Source of the DNA: Acridotheres tristis
Taxonomy: Eukaryota; Chordata; Aves; Passeriformes; Sturnidae
Assembly (NCBI GenBank): GCA_037013685.1
Contig: CM072886.1
Location: 27,659,080-27,723,079 of the forward strand
DNA length: 64,000 nucleotides
Direction: 5' to 3'
Part shown: piece after piece, positions 52,101 through 64,000 of the stretch
Layout: every line of letters begins with the position of its first letter
Position numbering within the stretch: position 1 is the first letter of the stretch
Notes under the pieces: model-generated
The model's input: only the letters and a program-made list of their open reading frames with translations
What the model was told of the DNA's origin: nothing
The model's database searches: none
Made by a program: the position numbers and the translations under genes

Positions 52101-52855
52101 CTACAAGGAATTAATAATACGGAAGCAGAAGAGGGAGTAGGAACTGGGAAAAGGACAGTGCCATGTTACTGGAATATAAATAGAAAATGAATCATTAGAG
52201 GTAACTAGGCAAATACAAGTGAAATAAATAGTAGCAACGTATGAGCAGTGTATTTTGTTTTTTGAATATTAGAAGATATCAGCCTGTTGACTGATAGGAA
52301 CAGTAAAACAAGTAGGCACCTTTAGGTAAGTATTGGCTCTCATCAAACAAAAAATAAAAAATAAAAGTTTAAATAAAGTACAATAAAAATAAAACAATAG
52401 AGTAAAATGTTGTGGATATGGAATATACCGCTATGTACCTCCACACATAACAAACCTCAAGAAAGGAGAGGATATTTTAGAAAGATGAATAAACAGTAGA
52501 GTGAGAAAGAGAAAAATGGGGAGAAAGAATAAAGGAGGAAGCAGTAAAAATATAGCAAGGGGTGGGGTGGAGAGAATTCATTTTGTATCGGTTTTCTGTG
52601 CCAAACCATAAACACAAGGACACTCAGCAGTTCATTCTTACTCAATGTTTCCACATTTTTCTGCTGTTTTCCATAGGTGGGGCAAAAAAGACAAAGAGCG
52701 GAGCCAAGCTTTCCATTGGCCTTGATATTAAAATGGAAGTGCTTCTCTAGCACGAGAGACATCTTATTTTTGCTTTATGTTGTGGTTTGTACCTAAGTTT
52801 CAAATGTGGCATTTTAATGCTTGTTTTCTCTATAGAAAGAGAAAATCCTGAAGTC
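49113..52855. other. Noncoding DNA with one GC-richer patch
   Basis: Mostly AT-rich unique sequence. A GC-richer patch at 50,560-50,660 includes a near-palindrome 'tgtgccagggcaca'. A 104-codon minus-strand open frame spans it, with no recognised domain. A purine-rich tract lies at 52,485-52,575. Confidence 0.45.
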
Positions 52856-53120
52856 CACAGTACATCTCTTGTTTGCTTTGCCCTATCTGCTGGGGCAGGA
52901 AGGCACCAGGGCACATGGTGGTGAGGTCTGCGGGTGCTGAGAGTTACTGCAGGTCAGGTCCCTCAGAGAGGCAGCTTGTGGCCTGCTTTGTTTGAATTCC
53001 AAACTGAATTGCTGCTCACACACCAGCAGGGAACCAGGAAACCCATCAAAACTCTGCCTCATAGGCACTGTATATGCCTGTGCCGGAAACAGAGGTTTTA
53101 TGGAAAAAGGGTAGACCAAG
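52856..53120. other. GC-richer block with opposing open frames
   Basis: This block approaches half GC in an AT-rich setting and has open frames on both strands (minus 52,883-53,155, 90 codons; plus 52,934-53,125, 63 codons). Neither translation is recognised. Opposing open frames in a GC-richer segment are usually coincidental. It may be an unrecognised LTR, exon or old repeat. Confidence 0.3.
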
Positions 53121-54820
53121 AATAGTTTTTTCCCATTCAGCATTAGCAACCCCAAGTGCTTAAAAACTATGAGTCAAGCCTCTTGTAATCGCTGGGTGTT
53201 TTAAAAGGGAAAATGTATTAAAATATTACTGATTAAAATCTTGTTTATCTTTTAGATTTTGAATTTTCTATAGGTCTTGTTTTCAGGAGGCAAAAATATT
53301 TCTTCATTCACACAATTTCAGGAGCCAGAGTTTTAAGAAAAACTTCCACTAAGAGCAACATAGTTGACATAATAGGCAATGCTTTGAGTATTCTCTGAGA
53401 GTTACTATTGTTCTTGATCAACTACATTGCTAAGACTTTGCTTTTTTGGTCACAAATTAAAGAGCAAATAAGAAAAATCCAAACTCTTACCTTTAGTGCC
53501 ATGCAGTTTATCACACTGCATAGATTCCTGAAAGCTCACATGCATTTAGCTGTAAAAAGTTTTAAAATAACTGATCAATTACCTCCTTTAGGTAATGGTT
53601 TAAGCAATGTCCTTAATTCCACAAATCTGAGAGAAAACTGAAGACAACAAAGACAAGAGAAAGTGCCCTGGGTCCTTTATATCTGGTAAGTATAGGTTAC
53701 AGCTGTAACTGTCAGCATTTATCCAATAAAGTGCTCTGATTTTATTATCCCAGAAAGGATATGAGGTTAGCCACTCTCAGGAATAAGCAATCGTGTAACT
53801 CTTTTGCTTTTAATCAATGCATCTCACCAATGCTCGAGTTGCAGTAAATATTCCTGTTTTCATACTCTGCCCTGATTCTGAGGTCAGCAGCAAGTTTTTC
53901 GGTGACTTGAATGGTGCAGGGTCAGGTCTCAAGTGACACAGGCTTCAGCTGCTTACTTCTGGGTTTTCAGTAACTTGATATTGCTGTGCACATAGTCCAG
54001 GAAAGGCCATGTGTAGGGCTGTGACATTACAACAGCTGGTAGAAGCAGGGGAATCGCTTTTTAACAGTCTTGATGAAAAAAAGTTCTGTTTATCCACATT
54101 TTTCTCCTAAGGTGTATCACTGGGGAGTTTAATAACAAACAAGACCAAAAGGAAGTCTTATGCAATAGTGCAAATTATAAATGTTATTTATAAAGTTTCT
54201 TGCTTGGAGATGTGAGGCTAGGCTGTTAGTCTCTAGAATATTTTTCTTTCTAGAGACCTGAAAGGTCAAAGGAAAGAAAGTTACTCATACAATATCTATT
54301 TGTTCTTCATCAATATTTTGTTCACTACTGTCCGCACATAATTCACATTATTTCACTTGATCCCATATGACTGTTCAAACCACACGACATGGTCAAATTC
54401 TAAAGAAATAAGTAATGGAATATTTAAAAACTGAGGGGAGAAGGCTGGCTTATCAAAATATCATTATGGCAATGAGCATTGTTTTCAGTTTGCTTTAAAT
54501 TAATTGAATTAAATGCATGATACATATTAACTGCACATAATTCAGCGGCCAATCAGTCTTCAAAGTCTCCTGATTACTCCCACCCAGATACCTTTGGGAT
54601 TATTATTTTACTCTTTGCAGTGGATATAAAGACAACATAAACTAGATCCAGTAGTGATGTTAGGTACCAAAGATACGATATAATTTGTATTTTAAAAAAA
54701 TTGTGACAAGCAAGTTGACAAGGATATAGTTACCTACCACACAGCTACTGAAATAATGGTGCAAAGGTGCTTCTAAGAGCTTGTCCCTGAAACTCTCTTC
54801 TCCAAGAATGGCAAATCCTT
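53121..54820. other. Noncoding DNA with a possible ancient repeat motif
   Basis: At 53,868-53,925 the sequence 'ccctgattctgaggtcagca' followed by 'cggtgacttgaatggtgcag' recalls the 'gattctgatctcagttacac ... ttgacttcaatggag' motif common as a very old repeat in reptile and bird DNA. The rest is unremarkable. Confidence 0.3.
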
Positions 54821-54824
54821 GTTT

Positions 54825-55085
54825 TCAGTCTGTGGCCAAAGGATTGCTTATAGGTGATGTTATTGTAAAGCACGTGAGTCTTGGGACAGCCACCAGGAGC
54901 CTGTTCAAGCCTTCAGGAGCTGTTCTCAGACCCTCCTGATCAGTAGGCAATGGAAGAATGTTGTCCCTCTCCTGCACTTTGCTTTCTAACAACCTATATA
55001 CAATGGCAAGTCCCTGGAAGCAGAACATATGGGATCTAAAAACCCTTGAAAAAGTAGAAATTTGTTTGGCCTCTGCTTTAATCAC
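54825..55085 (-). other. Protein-like open segment, unidentified
   Basis: A minus-strand open frame of 86 codons with balanced composition and a Leu-rich second half ('APEGLNRLLVAVPRL'). It begins just after 'ggacaacctag', which could be an acceptor. No donor is evident before the stop. I recognise no family. It could be a remnant of an unlisted mobile element. Confidence 0.18.
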
Positions 55086-58000
55086 TAGGTTGTCCTCATC
55101 AGACGTGCTGTATACTTACCCTTGAAATCACATTCCCTTCCTCTTGTAAATACATGACATTCATTAGGACAGCTTTAAAATTAATTTAATTTTACCGAAT
55201 TCTTCACAGTTGCTCCTCCAAAACTACCAGTTTTCAAATGCAGAAAATGTTATTTTTTATCCTGTTCCTGTCTCTTTGAAGGATTTATTTTGATAAGGAA
55301 ACTAACTTTCAATATGATTCTTTGTTATGTCATATTAAACTGACCATGTCAGCATTACAGATTTGGAAAATATAGGCACACTAGCTCAAAGGGCCACATA
55401 AGAAGTTTGTAGATTTTCTTGTACTTCTGCAATCAGATTCTGTTATTTTTTAAATGATATATTAAATAACCTACCAGTAAGGTTCCTTGCAATTCAAGCA
55501 TTTTGATGACTCTGTTTTACAATTTAGATGATACTATCGCTAGATATTGCAACAATTTTATATAAATAACATTACTGTGTTTCTGAAAATTTATTGGAAA
55601 CATCTCATTCCATAGACAGTGGCATCTGTTATATCTAGAGACTGAAAATAAGGGTTAATTAAAAGTAGGCTGTCTAAATCTGAGATGTCTGAATGAAATG
55701 GGTAAAAAAACAGATCACAAACTTAAACTAGTTTTTAAATCTAGGTATTATTACTAGTTTGAAGCATCTAAGACAGACTCCATTTTTTAGCTACTTGACT
55801 TTAAGCACTTCTAAAAGGCTTGGAGCCAAAAGAAAAGTTGGATGAGTGTGAGGAAAGAAAAACAACCTAGACCCAGTATTTTTGCCAGTCCTGCTGTTTG
55901 GAGACTCCCTCTACCATTTGTATTTAATTTTCCTATCTTAGTACACACCATCTTTCCAACAGCTTCTGAAAGACAAGACATGCATCTCCCCTGACATCAC
56001 CCTGCAAGAAATTACCAGAAATTAAGGGCTCAGCCTTGCAAATATTTTGTCACGTGAGTGTCAGTGGGATACCCACGTGTACATCCTGGTTTGATCACCA
56101 TCTAAAGCTGCCAACACAGGTGTATTCTGTAAATAACTCAGCCTAAACTGCGTGTCTGCATTATACAACACATATATCAGCCAATTTTATTGAAGATGTT
56201 TCAACTCATACTAGGTTGAGTTATTTTATCATGCTGTTTTTAATCATTTTCTTGCCTGAACTACTCATCCTCATGTAGCTGTATGTTATGAACACTGAAT
56301 TGGGCATGACATGGAGATTCTAGTGTAATTCAATCATTACAGAAAAAATTACATTCACATATGTTTATCTTTAGCCTCAATAAGAAAACAGTCAATCACT
56401 TTATACCAGGTTACATCAGATATGATTTTAATTAGACCTCTTTTGAAAAACATTTTTCATGTATTATTACAACCAAAATCATTGCAAAAATGAAATTAGT
56501 TTTACATGATTTCTAAGAATTTTTAATCCTATGAATGTAAAAATCTGTGCTGTGAATGAATATTTGATTTAAAATTGATTTGATTTTTTTTGAGAAGCAA
56601 TTGAGTATTCCTTTAAAAAATCAAATAAAAATTAATATAGCCCCTTAGGAATCTTTCAAACCTCCATACAAAAATCACAAATCTCTCATAAGTGAACTGA
56701 TTGCAATTCAGCGTGATTCATGGTTGATTAATTCCAAGGAACTTAGAAGGTTATTCTAAAGTGCTGTTTCCATATTTAAGGAGATAGATCTGCTCTTTCA
56801 GTGGTGTTTATCTTTCAGTGAAGTGATCCGCTTCATAATTTGGATTCCCCAGAATGCAGCACAGAGGGAAAACAAGACCTATAACACAGAATTTACAATA
56901 AGAATGAGAAACATTTTAGGAGGTTGAGGTTTTGTTCTTTTGGGGTTTTTTGTTTGAGTTTTTTGGGTTTTTTTTCTAGTTCTATTGATCTGTAAACATA
57001 ATGAATGGGTGAAAACAGAAGTTGAGAAAAAAACCCCAAGAGTTCTAGGTATACCAATAAATTCACTTCAGAAAAATATGTTTTCTTTTTTGTACTACTC
57101 TTTACCGTGGATATTCCTGTTTAATTTTGACAAATGATCTGAAGAATGCTGACACTAAGTTGCATGATAGGATATAAATAACCTTAAACTAGATCTCTAG
57201 CAAAAGAAGTGTTCTAACTGCAATACAGCACATAGGTACTTATTCTCCTACCTGCTGTTAGGATGAGCTATAAGGGAGATTGAAAACAACTTAAAAGTGC
57301 AATACTTTTTATCTTGTCCTTAGCTCTTTGCAATTTTACTTTTTTTATCTGGTGAATTTATTGAGAGATCTAATTATTTTTTTCAAAAGTTAATGTGCTG
57401 AAAACTGCACTAGGATGAGTAGGAAAGATTTCAGAGTAAAGTCTAAATTAGGTAATAGTTCTGTTTAGAACCCACAATGAAGCAAGATAAAAAGTGTATG
57501 CACACGTGCACATGTGATATTTTGTATTTAAAATTTTCTGAAAGAAACCTTTGTCTTTCACATAGAAAAATTTCTCTAACTTGGAAAATTGCAAAATTAA
57601 GATAGTTTTTATTGGTTACTGAAGTCAATTTCTTTTCTGTGAGTAAAACAAAACAATTTGTTTATACTGAAAGATATTTTAATAATGTCATTTTTTGCTT
57701 GTTAAAAGAAACAGAAAATTTTGACAGGTCAATCTGCAATCTAAAGGTGCTGATTAGGAGAGCTCTAATTTTGACATTAACATAATTTAACATTCAACAT
57801 TTAATAATGCATGGCCCAAAGGTCTACTTCTGTCTTTACCTACATAGTCACTCACTAAAATACATGGGATCAGAATATCCAACATCAATAATAAATTACC
57901 ATAATACCCAAAGGTACTAATTTTTCACTTAGTACATTAGGTGTATATGTTATGCATGCATAGTAGCACAAGATGAAAATAGCACAACATAAGAGTAAGT

Positions 58001-61000
58001 AAAACTCAAATAAAATAAAATTAAAATCCCCCAATTTTCATTCAATTTTTATGAATTTCAATTATTTTCATTGAATACTTTAATTCTATTTGAGCAGGGG
58101 CAGGCTGTCTACTGTGTTTAAAACCTCTGATGACACTGTTGGCACTGTACTTGTGGTCCTAGTTGTAGGAAAGACTCAAAGTGCTCACCAAAAGATTGTT
58201 TTGTAAGAGTTTCCAACTTTAGGTATTAAAGATTTAACTTCTTTTAATTTTCTTGCATTATCACAAACACCTTGTAAAGCTGTATAGCTCTATTTTTACA
58301 GTTATGGAAAGTCTTTTAAAGCGATACTGCTTAAAACTGCAGTCACACACTGCATGTTTTGTGAGATTTTTCTATGCTGAGATGCTCTGCAGAAGCAATC
58401 TAACTACAAATAACTATCTGTATTTCTGATCTGGCTGTTATGCAATTGAGTGTAAATCGTGATGTACATAAAAGGATGACTTGCATACAACATGCTCTTA
58501 TACTGTGGAAAAATTCTTTGCCGTGCTATCTCCAGAAACAGAACTTATCCACTTGTCATAATTAATACTTCTTTGACACATTAATAAACTTTCATTCCTC
58601 ACCTCAGAAAGATTATTCCTATTCCTGGAAGATGCATTAAATATAGAACTATTTCATTTTCAGAAGAAGCACATTTAAGCACATTTAATGACTGAGGTGC
58701 AGGGCATTCGTAGGGGATTAATGACTGTTGGGAGATGATGATGATCACTTGAAGAAGCACACAGCCATGGGCCATTAAGCCCCAGGAAATGTCCTCAGCT
58801 AAAGATGGTTATTACTATTATAGTCTGAAAATGAACAAAAATATCTCGGGTGAACTTCTCTTTTTTAAATTAAGTGATGCAGTTTCTTCTTTCTTAATTA
58901 AATTCTTTACTGTGAACTTCCTAAAGCATGCAATCAATGCTTGTGGGGGAGTATTTTGAATTGCAGTTATTATATCCAGAATGGAAAATCACATACTGCA
59001 CACTGTGGATCTGCAAAACTAGTTTGGCTTCACAATTCTATAAAAGTATTGATTCACTGCCTATCAATGTCAGGACTGCCAGTACTTGATGGAAATAACG
59101 CATTCAGGAAACAATAATGCTGCAAGGTTCTGGGAGGTGGAGGGGGTAAGAAAAACCCAAACATCAGGATAAAAAATTAAGGGGCCACAGCCTTGCTTGC
59201 ATGACAGCATTTCTGGCTGTCTGCATTGCTGTAATGCTGAGCTGCCCTGAACAGAGCCAGCTGTATGGGGCTACCAAGCAGAAACTTGCTGTGTAGATTG
59301 GATTTCAGTTTCTTTTGATTGCTGCTACATATTTTGGAGTTACAAGGCTTGATCCACTTGAATGAATCGTGCAATCAGGTGATGTCAGGAATGGAAAGCT
59401 GAGACAATACGTGCCAGAACTCTGAGCAGACAATAGTGTGGGCAGCAGGAAGCAGCAAGAGCATTCCACCAGGCAAGCTGACCTACAGTTGACCAGTATT
59501 TTTCTAATGCCCTTGGGAAAACATATTTCCTGAATCCTATGTGAAGATATTTTGTCTTTTCTACTCAACACTCTCACATGCTAATGGATTAGGTTTTTTC
59601 TTGCTTGTTTGGTTTTGGGTTATTTCACTTTCTAAATTATTTTCACAGAAATTCTCATTCCTTCTCATACTATCCAAACCCACTATTATATGTCCTTTGA
59701 TAAAAATATTCATATATTGGTTTCATAATTCAGCTGGTTCTGAAACGAGAGAATTTAGTATTATACCTTTTTCTTTTAACACTGCGCAAAGTTCCCCTAC
59801 CAACAATATGATGTAAGAACAATAGTTTCATTTCTGACTTAAAATGAAAAATTATTGTGGACAGTAGTTATATATGAAAGAAATCTAAAAGCAGGATTTC
59901 TCACAACTCTATATTTAGCCAAGTTAATGCAAACCTTTTGCCATCTTAATATAAACACTTGTTACATTTACCTGTTCAAGTAACTACAGATTAATTATAC
60001 ACTGTCCTTTAGACTACTGGATGGGTACAAATATTTACATTACCTCCTTTCATACAGTCTATTTCCATACAGCCCATGCTCTCTCCCTGAGTTGCAGAAA
60101 TGCAAATAACATTATTCACAAGAACAAAGATGGCTTAACTAATGGATTGACTCAATCTGCTCTTCACAGGAAATTCCCATTGGAGCAATCGTAGTTTATT
60201 ACCCTGTAAAGTACTTTAAAATCATTAGCTAAATTCAGGCACCCACTTCTCTATGATTAGCTTTGTTGCTGAACACTAATGTTGTTTTCTGACATTTTCT
60301 CTTTTGTAATGTCTTTGTACATCTGAGATGCCTAGACATGATGTCTTTCTTTCCTCCTGCAGATTTCATCTGGACAGAATTAGAAGGCTTTAGACATTGG
60401 TCTAAAAATGTAGACAAATGTCCAAAGATAGTTCTGCTTTAAGGAGGGGGAAGAGTCTCAAACCACACCACCTCAGATCCTTTCCAAAAATCATTCAATG
60501 ATTGTCTGACATTTCTCAGATTCTGCCCAGACATGTTCACTCCGAATTTTGCTGCAGAGACAATCTGCAACTGTTATTCACAGCTTCTGGGGTGCAACAT
60601 CATGTGAATGGGCATACTTATTATATTGAATTCTCTGAACACCTCTGTGCTGGATAATGTATTCTTAGCCCTGGAGAAGGCTTAGGAAAATCAGCACATC
60701 CATATACTTCACTAAGTTTGCTGTTCACACCATATAGTGGACCAGGTACTGGCAAATATGATAAAGAATTAGTCTTCTCAAAGTGATGCTGAGCATTGTC
60801 AATGTGATGTTTGTTTGTGACTACAAAACAAACATGATTAAGGCTCTGTGTCCTTTATATACAAATTTGGACATGGCTTCTTCACAGGTACTAGAGAACT
60901 TCATACCATCAATAGTAATGAGAGTGTAATTTTTAGACTTTGTCTGAGAAGGCTGTGTCTGGGTAATGTCACTGTCCTCTCCAATTAAAGATGGAGATCA

Positions 61001-61020
61001 TAAATTGATACAAAGGCTGA
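55086..61020. other. AT-rich noncoding DNA
   Basis: No gene is recognised. It contains a T-rich tract with G clusters at 56,935-56,984 and an A-run/CCCC motif at 57,025-57,038. A GC-richer patch at 59,160-59,480 has two short overlapping minus-strand open frames of no recognised family. Confidence 0.5.
56935..56984 (-). repeat. T-rich tract punctuated by G clusters
   Basis: T runs broken by GGGG, G, GGG. On the minus strand this is the same A-run/CCC motif found repeatedly on the plus strand in this window (15,901; 30,974; 40,700). Confidence 0.65.
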
Positions 61021-61026
61021 AAAAAA

Positions 61027-61083
61027 TGTTAATATATGTTATAATATATTATAATATATAATATATTGTTAATATATGTTATA
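61027..61083. repeat. AT palindromic tract with 40-bp duplicated unit
   Basis: The 17-mer TGTTAATATATGTTATA occurs at 61,027 and again at 61,067. The bases between are ATAATATATT-type palindromic sequence. The tract is entirely A/T apart from the G of each TGTT/ATGTT. It may be prone to cruciform formation and slippage. Confidence 0.85.
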
Positions 61084-61736
61084 ACAAAATGATCGAACAA
61101 ACTACTCCAGATTTCACAAGTATCCAAATGATGCATTTTTCACCAATACCATATTTTTTTTTCCCCATTTCTAAACAGATGACTGTTACAGGTGCTGAAA
61201 TATAGCGAGGAGATAGAAAATTTTCATCTCGTAAGTGGGGGAAGAGGTTTACTATTTCTGGAAGTCAGAATTTGGATAACAAATGCATGGATCTTCATTC
61301 TCAGTACAATGTTTGGAGACAAGCAGTCTGAGGCTAGTAAAGAAATGCCATAACATTAGCAGCAAATCCAGAAATCACTAATGTACAGTGCACAGACCAA
61401 GAAGACTGCACTTTAAAAAAAGTTGCCATAAAAATAGATGGAAAGAGAAGCTAGGAAACAGGAAGGTTCCTTCTCTGTGTGATGACTCCCTTAAACTTGG
61501 AAATATATGCAGAAGAAAGTGAGAAGCCGATTTTTCTTTTTTTTTTGATGAAGGAACTGTGGATACGGGGGAATAGGAGCAGCTACAATAATAGTCAAAG
61601 CTTTTGTTCAGTATTTCTGTAAAAGTAGCAGATGTTTGGAAATTCTCCATAAGGGTTTGTGACACACCTTTGGACTCCTGGTACAGCAGGTCTCACAGAT
61701 CCAGCACACCCCTGACCTAGAACAAGGTGTGCACCT
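61084..61736. other. Noncoding DNA, nothing recognised
   Basis: AT-rich unique sequence. A 95-codon minus-strand open frame at 61,378-61,665 is rich in Ser and Phe, shows no domain, and looks like chance. Confidence 0.45.
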
Positions 61737-61822
61737 GATGTCCCTGCTCATTGCAGGGAAGGTGGAACCAGATTATTTCCAGAGGTCCCTTCCAAACCTA
61801 ACTATTCTATGAGTCTGAGATT
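61737..61822 (+). mobile_element. Short CR1 LINE 3' terminus, sense
   Basis: 'tgatgtccctgctcattgca' then 'agaggtcccttccaaaccta' and 'actattctatgagtctgaga'. This is the CR1 end of the subfamily that carries 'ccctgctcattgcaggg'. About 85 bases remain. The 50 bases upstream may belong to it but are not distinctive. Confidence 0.88.
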
Positions 61823-64000
61823 AAGACTCCATTGGCACATACAGGATTTAGCCAAATATCTTCAACACCCTCAAAGCATATTGATAGTTCACTCACAGTA
61901 GTTTGTTCTTTTATGACATACTCATTGGTTTTATTACTTCACCATTAACAAATAATGAGAAAACAATAGGGAAGAGATATATACACCTCCTTTTTATTCT
62001 GTTAAATGTTTTAAACATTCCTTCTCTTATTAAAATATGGTCTGAGACTCTAAAGCTAGATAATGCATGAAAACATAGGCTGCAAAAGCCCAAATATCTT
62101 AAAAGGCTTATATTACCTACCCGGGAAAGACAAAGAAAGGTTTGGAGAAAGAATATCTATTTCTCTCCGTTGCTTTCACAGCTGGACACATCCCCAGTAT
62201 AAAATCAAGTGCACTGCAGAGATGCCTGAGCTAGCAAGCACATAAGCTGCTAAATCTCAACACAGCACCAGCTTGACTCTGTCTTTCCTGGCATTGCACA
62301 CAAGCTAGTAAGTCACATTCCTCAGTTAAATACGTGGGGATTTCTGCATAGGCAGTGTTATTGCAGTTATATTTAGACCTAAAATGGCTTATGTGCAAGC
62401 AGCATGTTATCTGGCATCATGTCCTTCACTCAGGAGAAGCCAGTCCATTGCCTCTCAAATCATTTGTGCAGATAAATGCATCCTATTGAACTGTTACCTG
62501 CGAAATACCTTCTCTCTTGAGTCACAGAATAATTCACAACCTAAGCACTAGGATTAGGCAGATTTTATCTCATTCCCCAAAAGACAAAAATAGTTACTGA
62601 AGCGGGAAGCTTTCCTGTCAGTCATATGAACAGGAATTCCAAAATATGCTAATAATTATTAAATCTTCACCTCGTGATGAGCTAATGCAAGCTGGAGACA
62701 GTATCAACATCATACTCATTAACATGTATATAAACTCTTTATCTTTTCAGCATAAAATTTGTCATATAGTATTTTACTGAAACATCTGAGAATACTTTCC
62801 ACAGTGTTATCTAATTCCATCTATAAATTTCTAGATCATCCTAAAATGTTTATCCATCTCAAGCTGGCCCCAAAGTAAAACCATGTTAAAGAGAAAAATA
62901 CTTTTTATAAATTAAAAACATTTAAAAATAACTTCTGAACCAAGTCTGTTTCATAATTTTGCAATTAATTTCCAAAAGAAGGAAATTAGTGTTTAGAGTA
63001 TATCTATCATCATCTGAGCTTAAAAATTTCATAAAACCTGTAACCAAAATTTACAATTTACAATTCTAGAGCACTACAATATTTTAGAGTTTCTTTCATA
63101 CTTTAGTTTTATTTCTGACACAACAGTTCTGAAAAACAAATTCAAAGATCAACAGTTTCAGAAGACCTTAATTCTGAATGTCACCTCTTGTATTTTAAAT
63201 GTTATTAATTTTTTCAGCCTCAATTTAACTCCAAATTTGAGAAACAAGAGCCATGGAAATTTTCTCAATTATTATATGATAAATCAACAATTAAAAACAA
63301 GGCATTCAGAAAAGTTAACAAAATTGATGGTAAAACGAAACAGAAAATTTAGACAACCAGTAAACGTACCAGTATAATCTGTTGCAGGCTAACAGGCCAA
63401 ATGATATTGAGAGAGTTATTAAGAGTAGTTCATTGAAGAAATTAAATATTTGAGAAAGTTGTGTCTCAGTTTGGCTAAAGTTGTTGAGTTTATTAGCTTA
63501 AACATTTAAATGGGAGTTGTATCCATTTAGATGAAACATCCCATTTACTTTTACACCTGCCAACAGCTGTAGCATAACTGCATGCACCCTGCTGCATCAC
63601 TTCTAGCTCAAACACAACTTGGAAGGGTAAACAGACATCTGCAAAGAAGCATTTCACTTTAAAAGATATTTCATTTATATGTAAAGAACAGTTTAATCTT
63701 CCTTATTAAAAAAAATGAAACTCATTTTACTTTAACTGATAAATTACTGCACAGATCTTATATTTTATAAAATTTATATCGTTCTCCTAGGCTTAAAGAA
63801 TTGACTGCTTTTAAATTCAGTATTTTAAGTGAGAAAGGCTGTATATACATATAAGAGTAAGGGCATGCTTCTTCTATGGTCATGGCTGTAAGAAATGTTT
63901 AGGTACCATACTGCTTAATCCTGCTTTGAAGAAAGTTTAGCTTAAAAGATGGGACACATTCATTTAAAGGAGCAATGCAGATGGGAGCTCTCTTTTATGC
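61823..64000. other. AT-rich noncoding DNA, nothing recognised
   Basis: Unique AT-rich sequence to the end of the window with no repeat family, RNA gene or protein-like frame that I can support. Confidence 0.55.

Noticed and set aside
1..64000. CRISPR arrays, bacterial operons, tRNA or rRNA genes
   Set aside because: I saw no regularly spaced repeats, no tRNA B-box with a matching cloverleaf and no rRNA core. The CR1 elements and composition show vertebrate nuclear DNA.
1..64000. Endogenous retrovirus with paired LTRs
   Set aside because: I found no primer-binding site, polypurine tract with adjoining LTR, or paired long direct repeats. Isolated solo LTRs of families I do not know could still be present.

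Overview
The window looks like a stretch of nuclear DNA from a bird (or, less likely, another archosaur or turtle), with no complete protein-coding gene. It is AT-rich and CpG-poor, has short open frames in all directions, and shows no operon-like packing or ribosome-binding sites. The diagnostic elements are seven pieces of CR1 LINE retrotransposon. Several are 5'-truncated copies of the CR1 3' end, with the conserved 'tcccttccaa' block followed by ATTCTGTG/ATTCTATG-type octamers. That ending, together with the lack of any recognisable SINE or L1, fits an avian intron or intergenic desert best.

Layout. 1-17.7 kb: unique AT-rich noncoding DNA with small inverted repeats, homopolymer tracts, an A/C-rich low-complexity tract near 14.35 kb, and two possible ancient amniote repeat relics (about 3.1 kb and 11.9 kb). 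17.75-17.9 kb: a long, nearly pure (TTCC)n microsatellite. 21.2-22.3 kb: an old, decayed antisense CR1 copy covering part of the reverse transcriptase and the region downstream. 28.2 kb: a CR1 3' end. 30.3-38.2 kb: the part with most potential protein-coding character. Four minus-strand open segments have protein-like composition, and three have at least one plausible splice-type border. The best is 34,529-34,867, a 113-codon segment ending at a near-consensus donor. A TATA-like box lies at 35.87 kb and an antisense CR1 at 36.3-36.8 kb. 38.9-39.1 kb: a decayed sense-strand CR1 reverse transcriptase fragment that still shows an FVDD box. 41.3, 48.7-49.1 and 61.7 kb: three more sense CR1 3' ends. 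The remainder (39-64 kb) is AT-rich unique sequence with short low-complexity tracts.

How it works together. No set of genes acts as a system here. The visible history is LINE insertion and decay, microsatellite growth, and possibly a few internal exons of an unidentified minus-strand gene between about 30 and 38 kb. I did not find a tRNA, rRNA, CRISPR array, endogenous retrovirus with recognisable primer-binding site, or CpG island. All calls come from reading the sequence without alignment tools, so repeat boundaries are approximate, usually within a few tens of bases.
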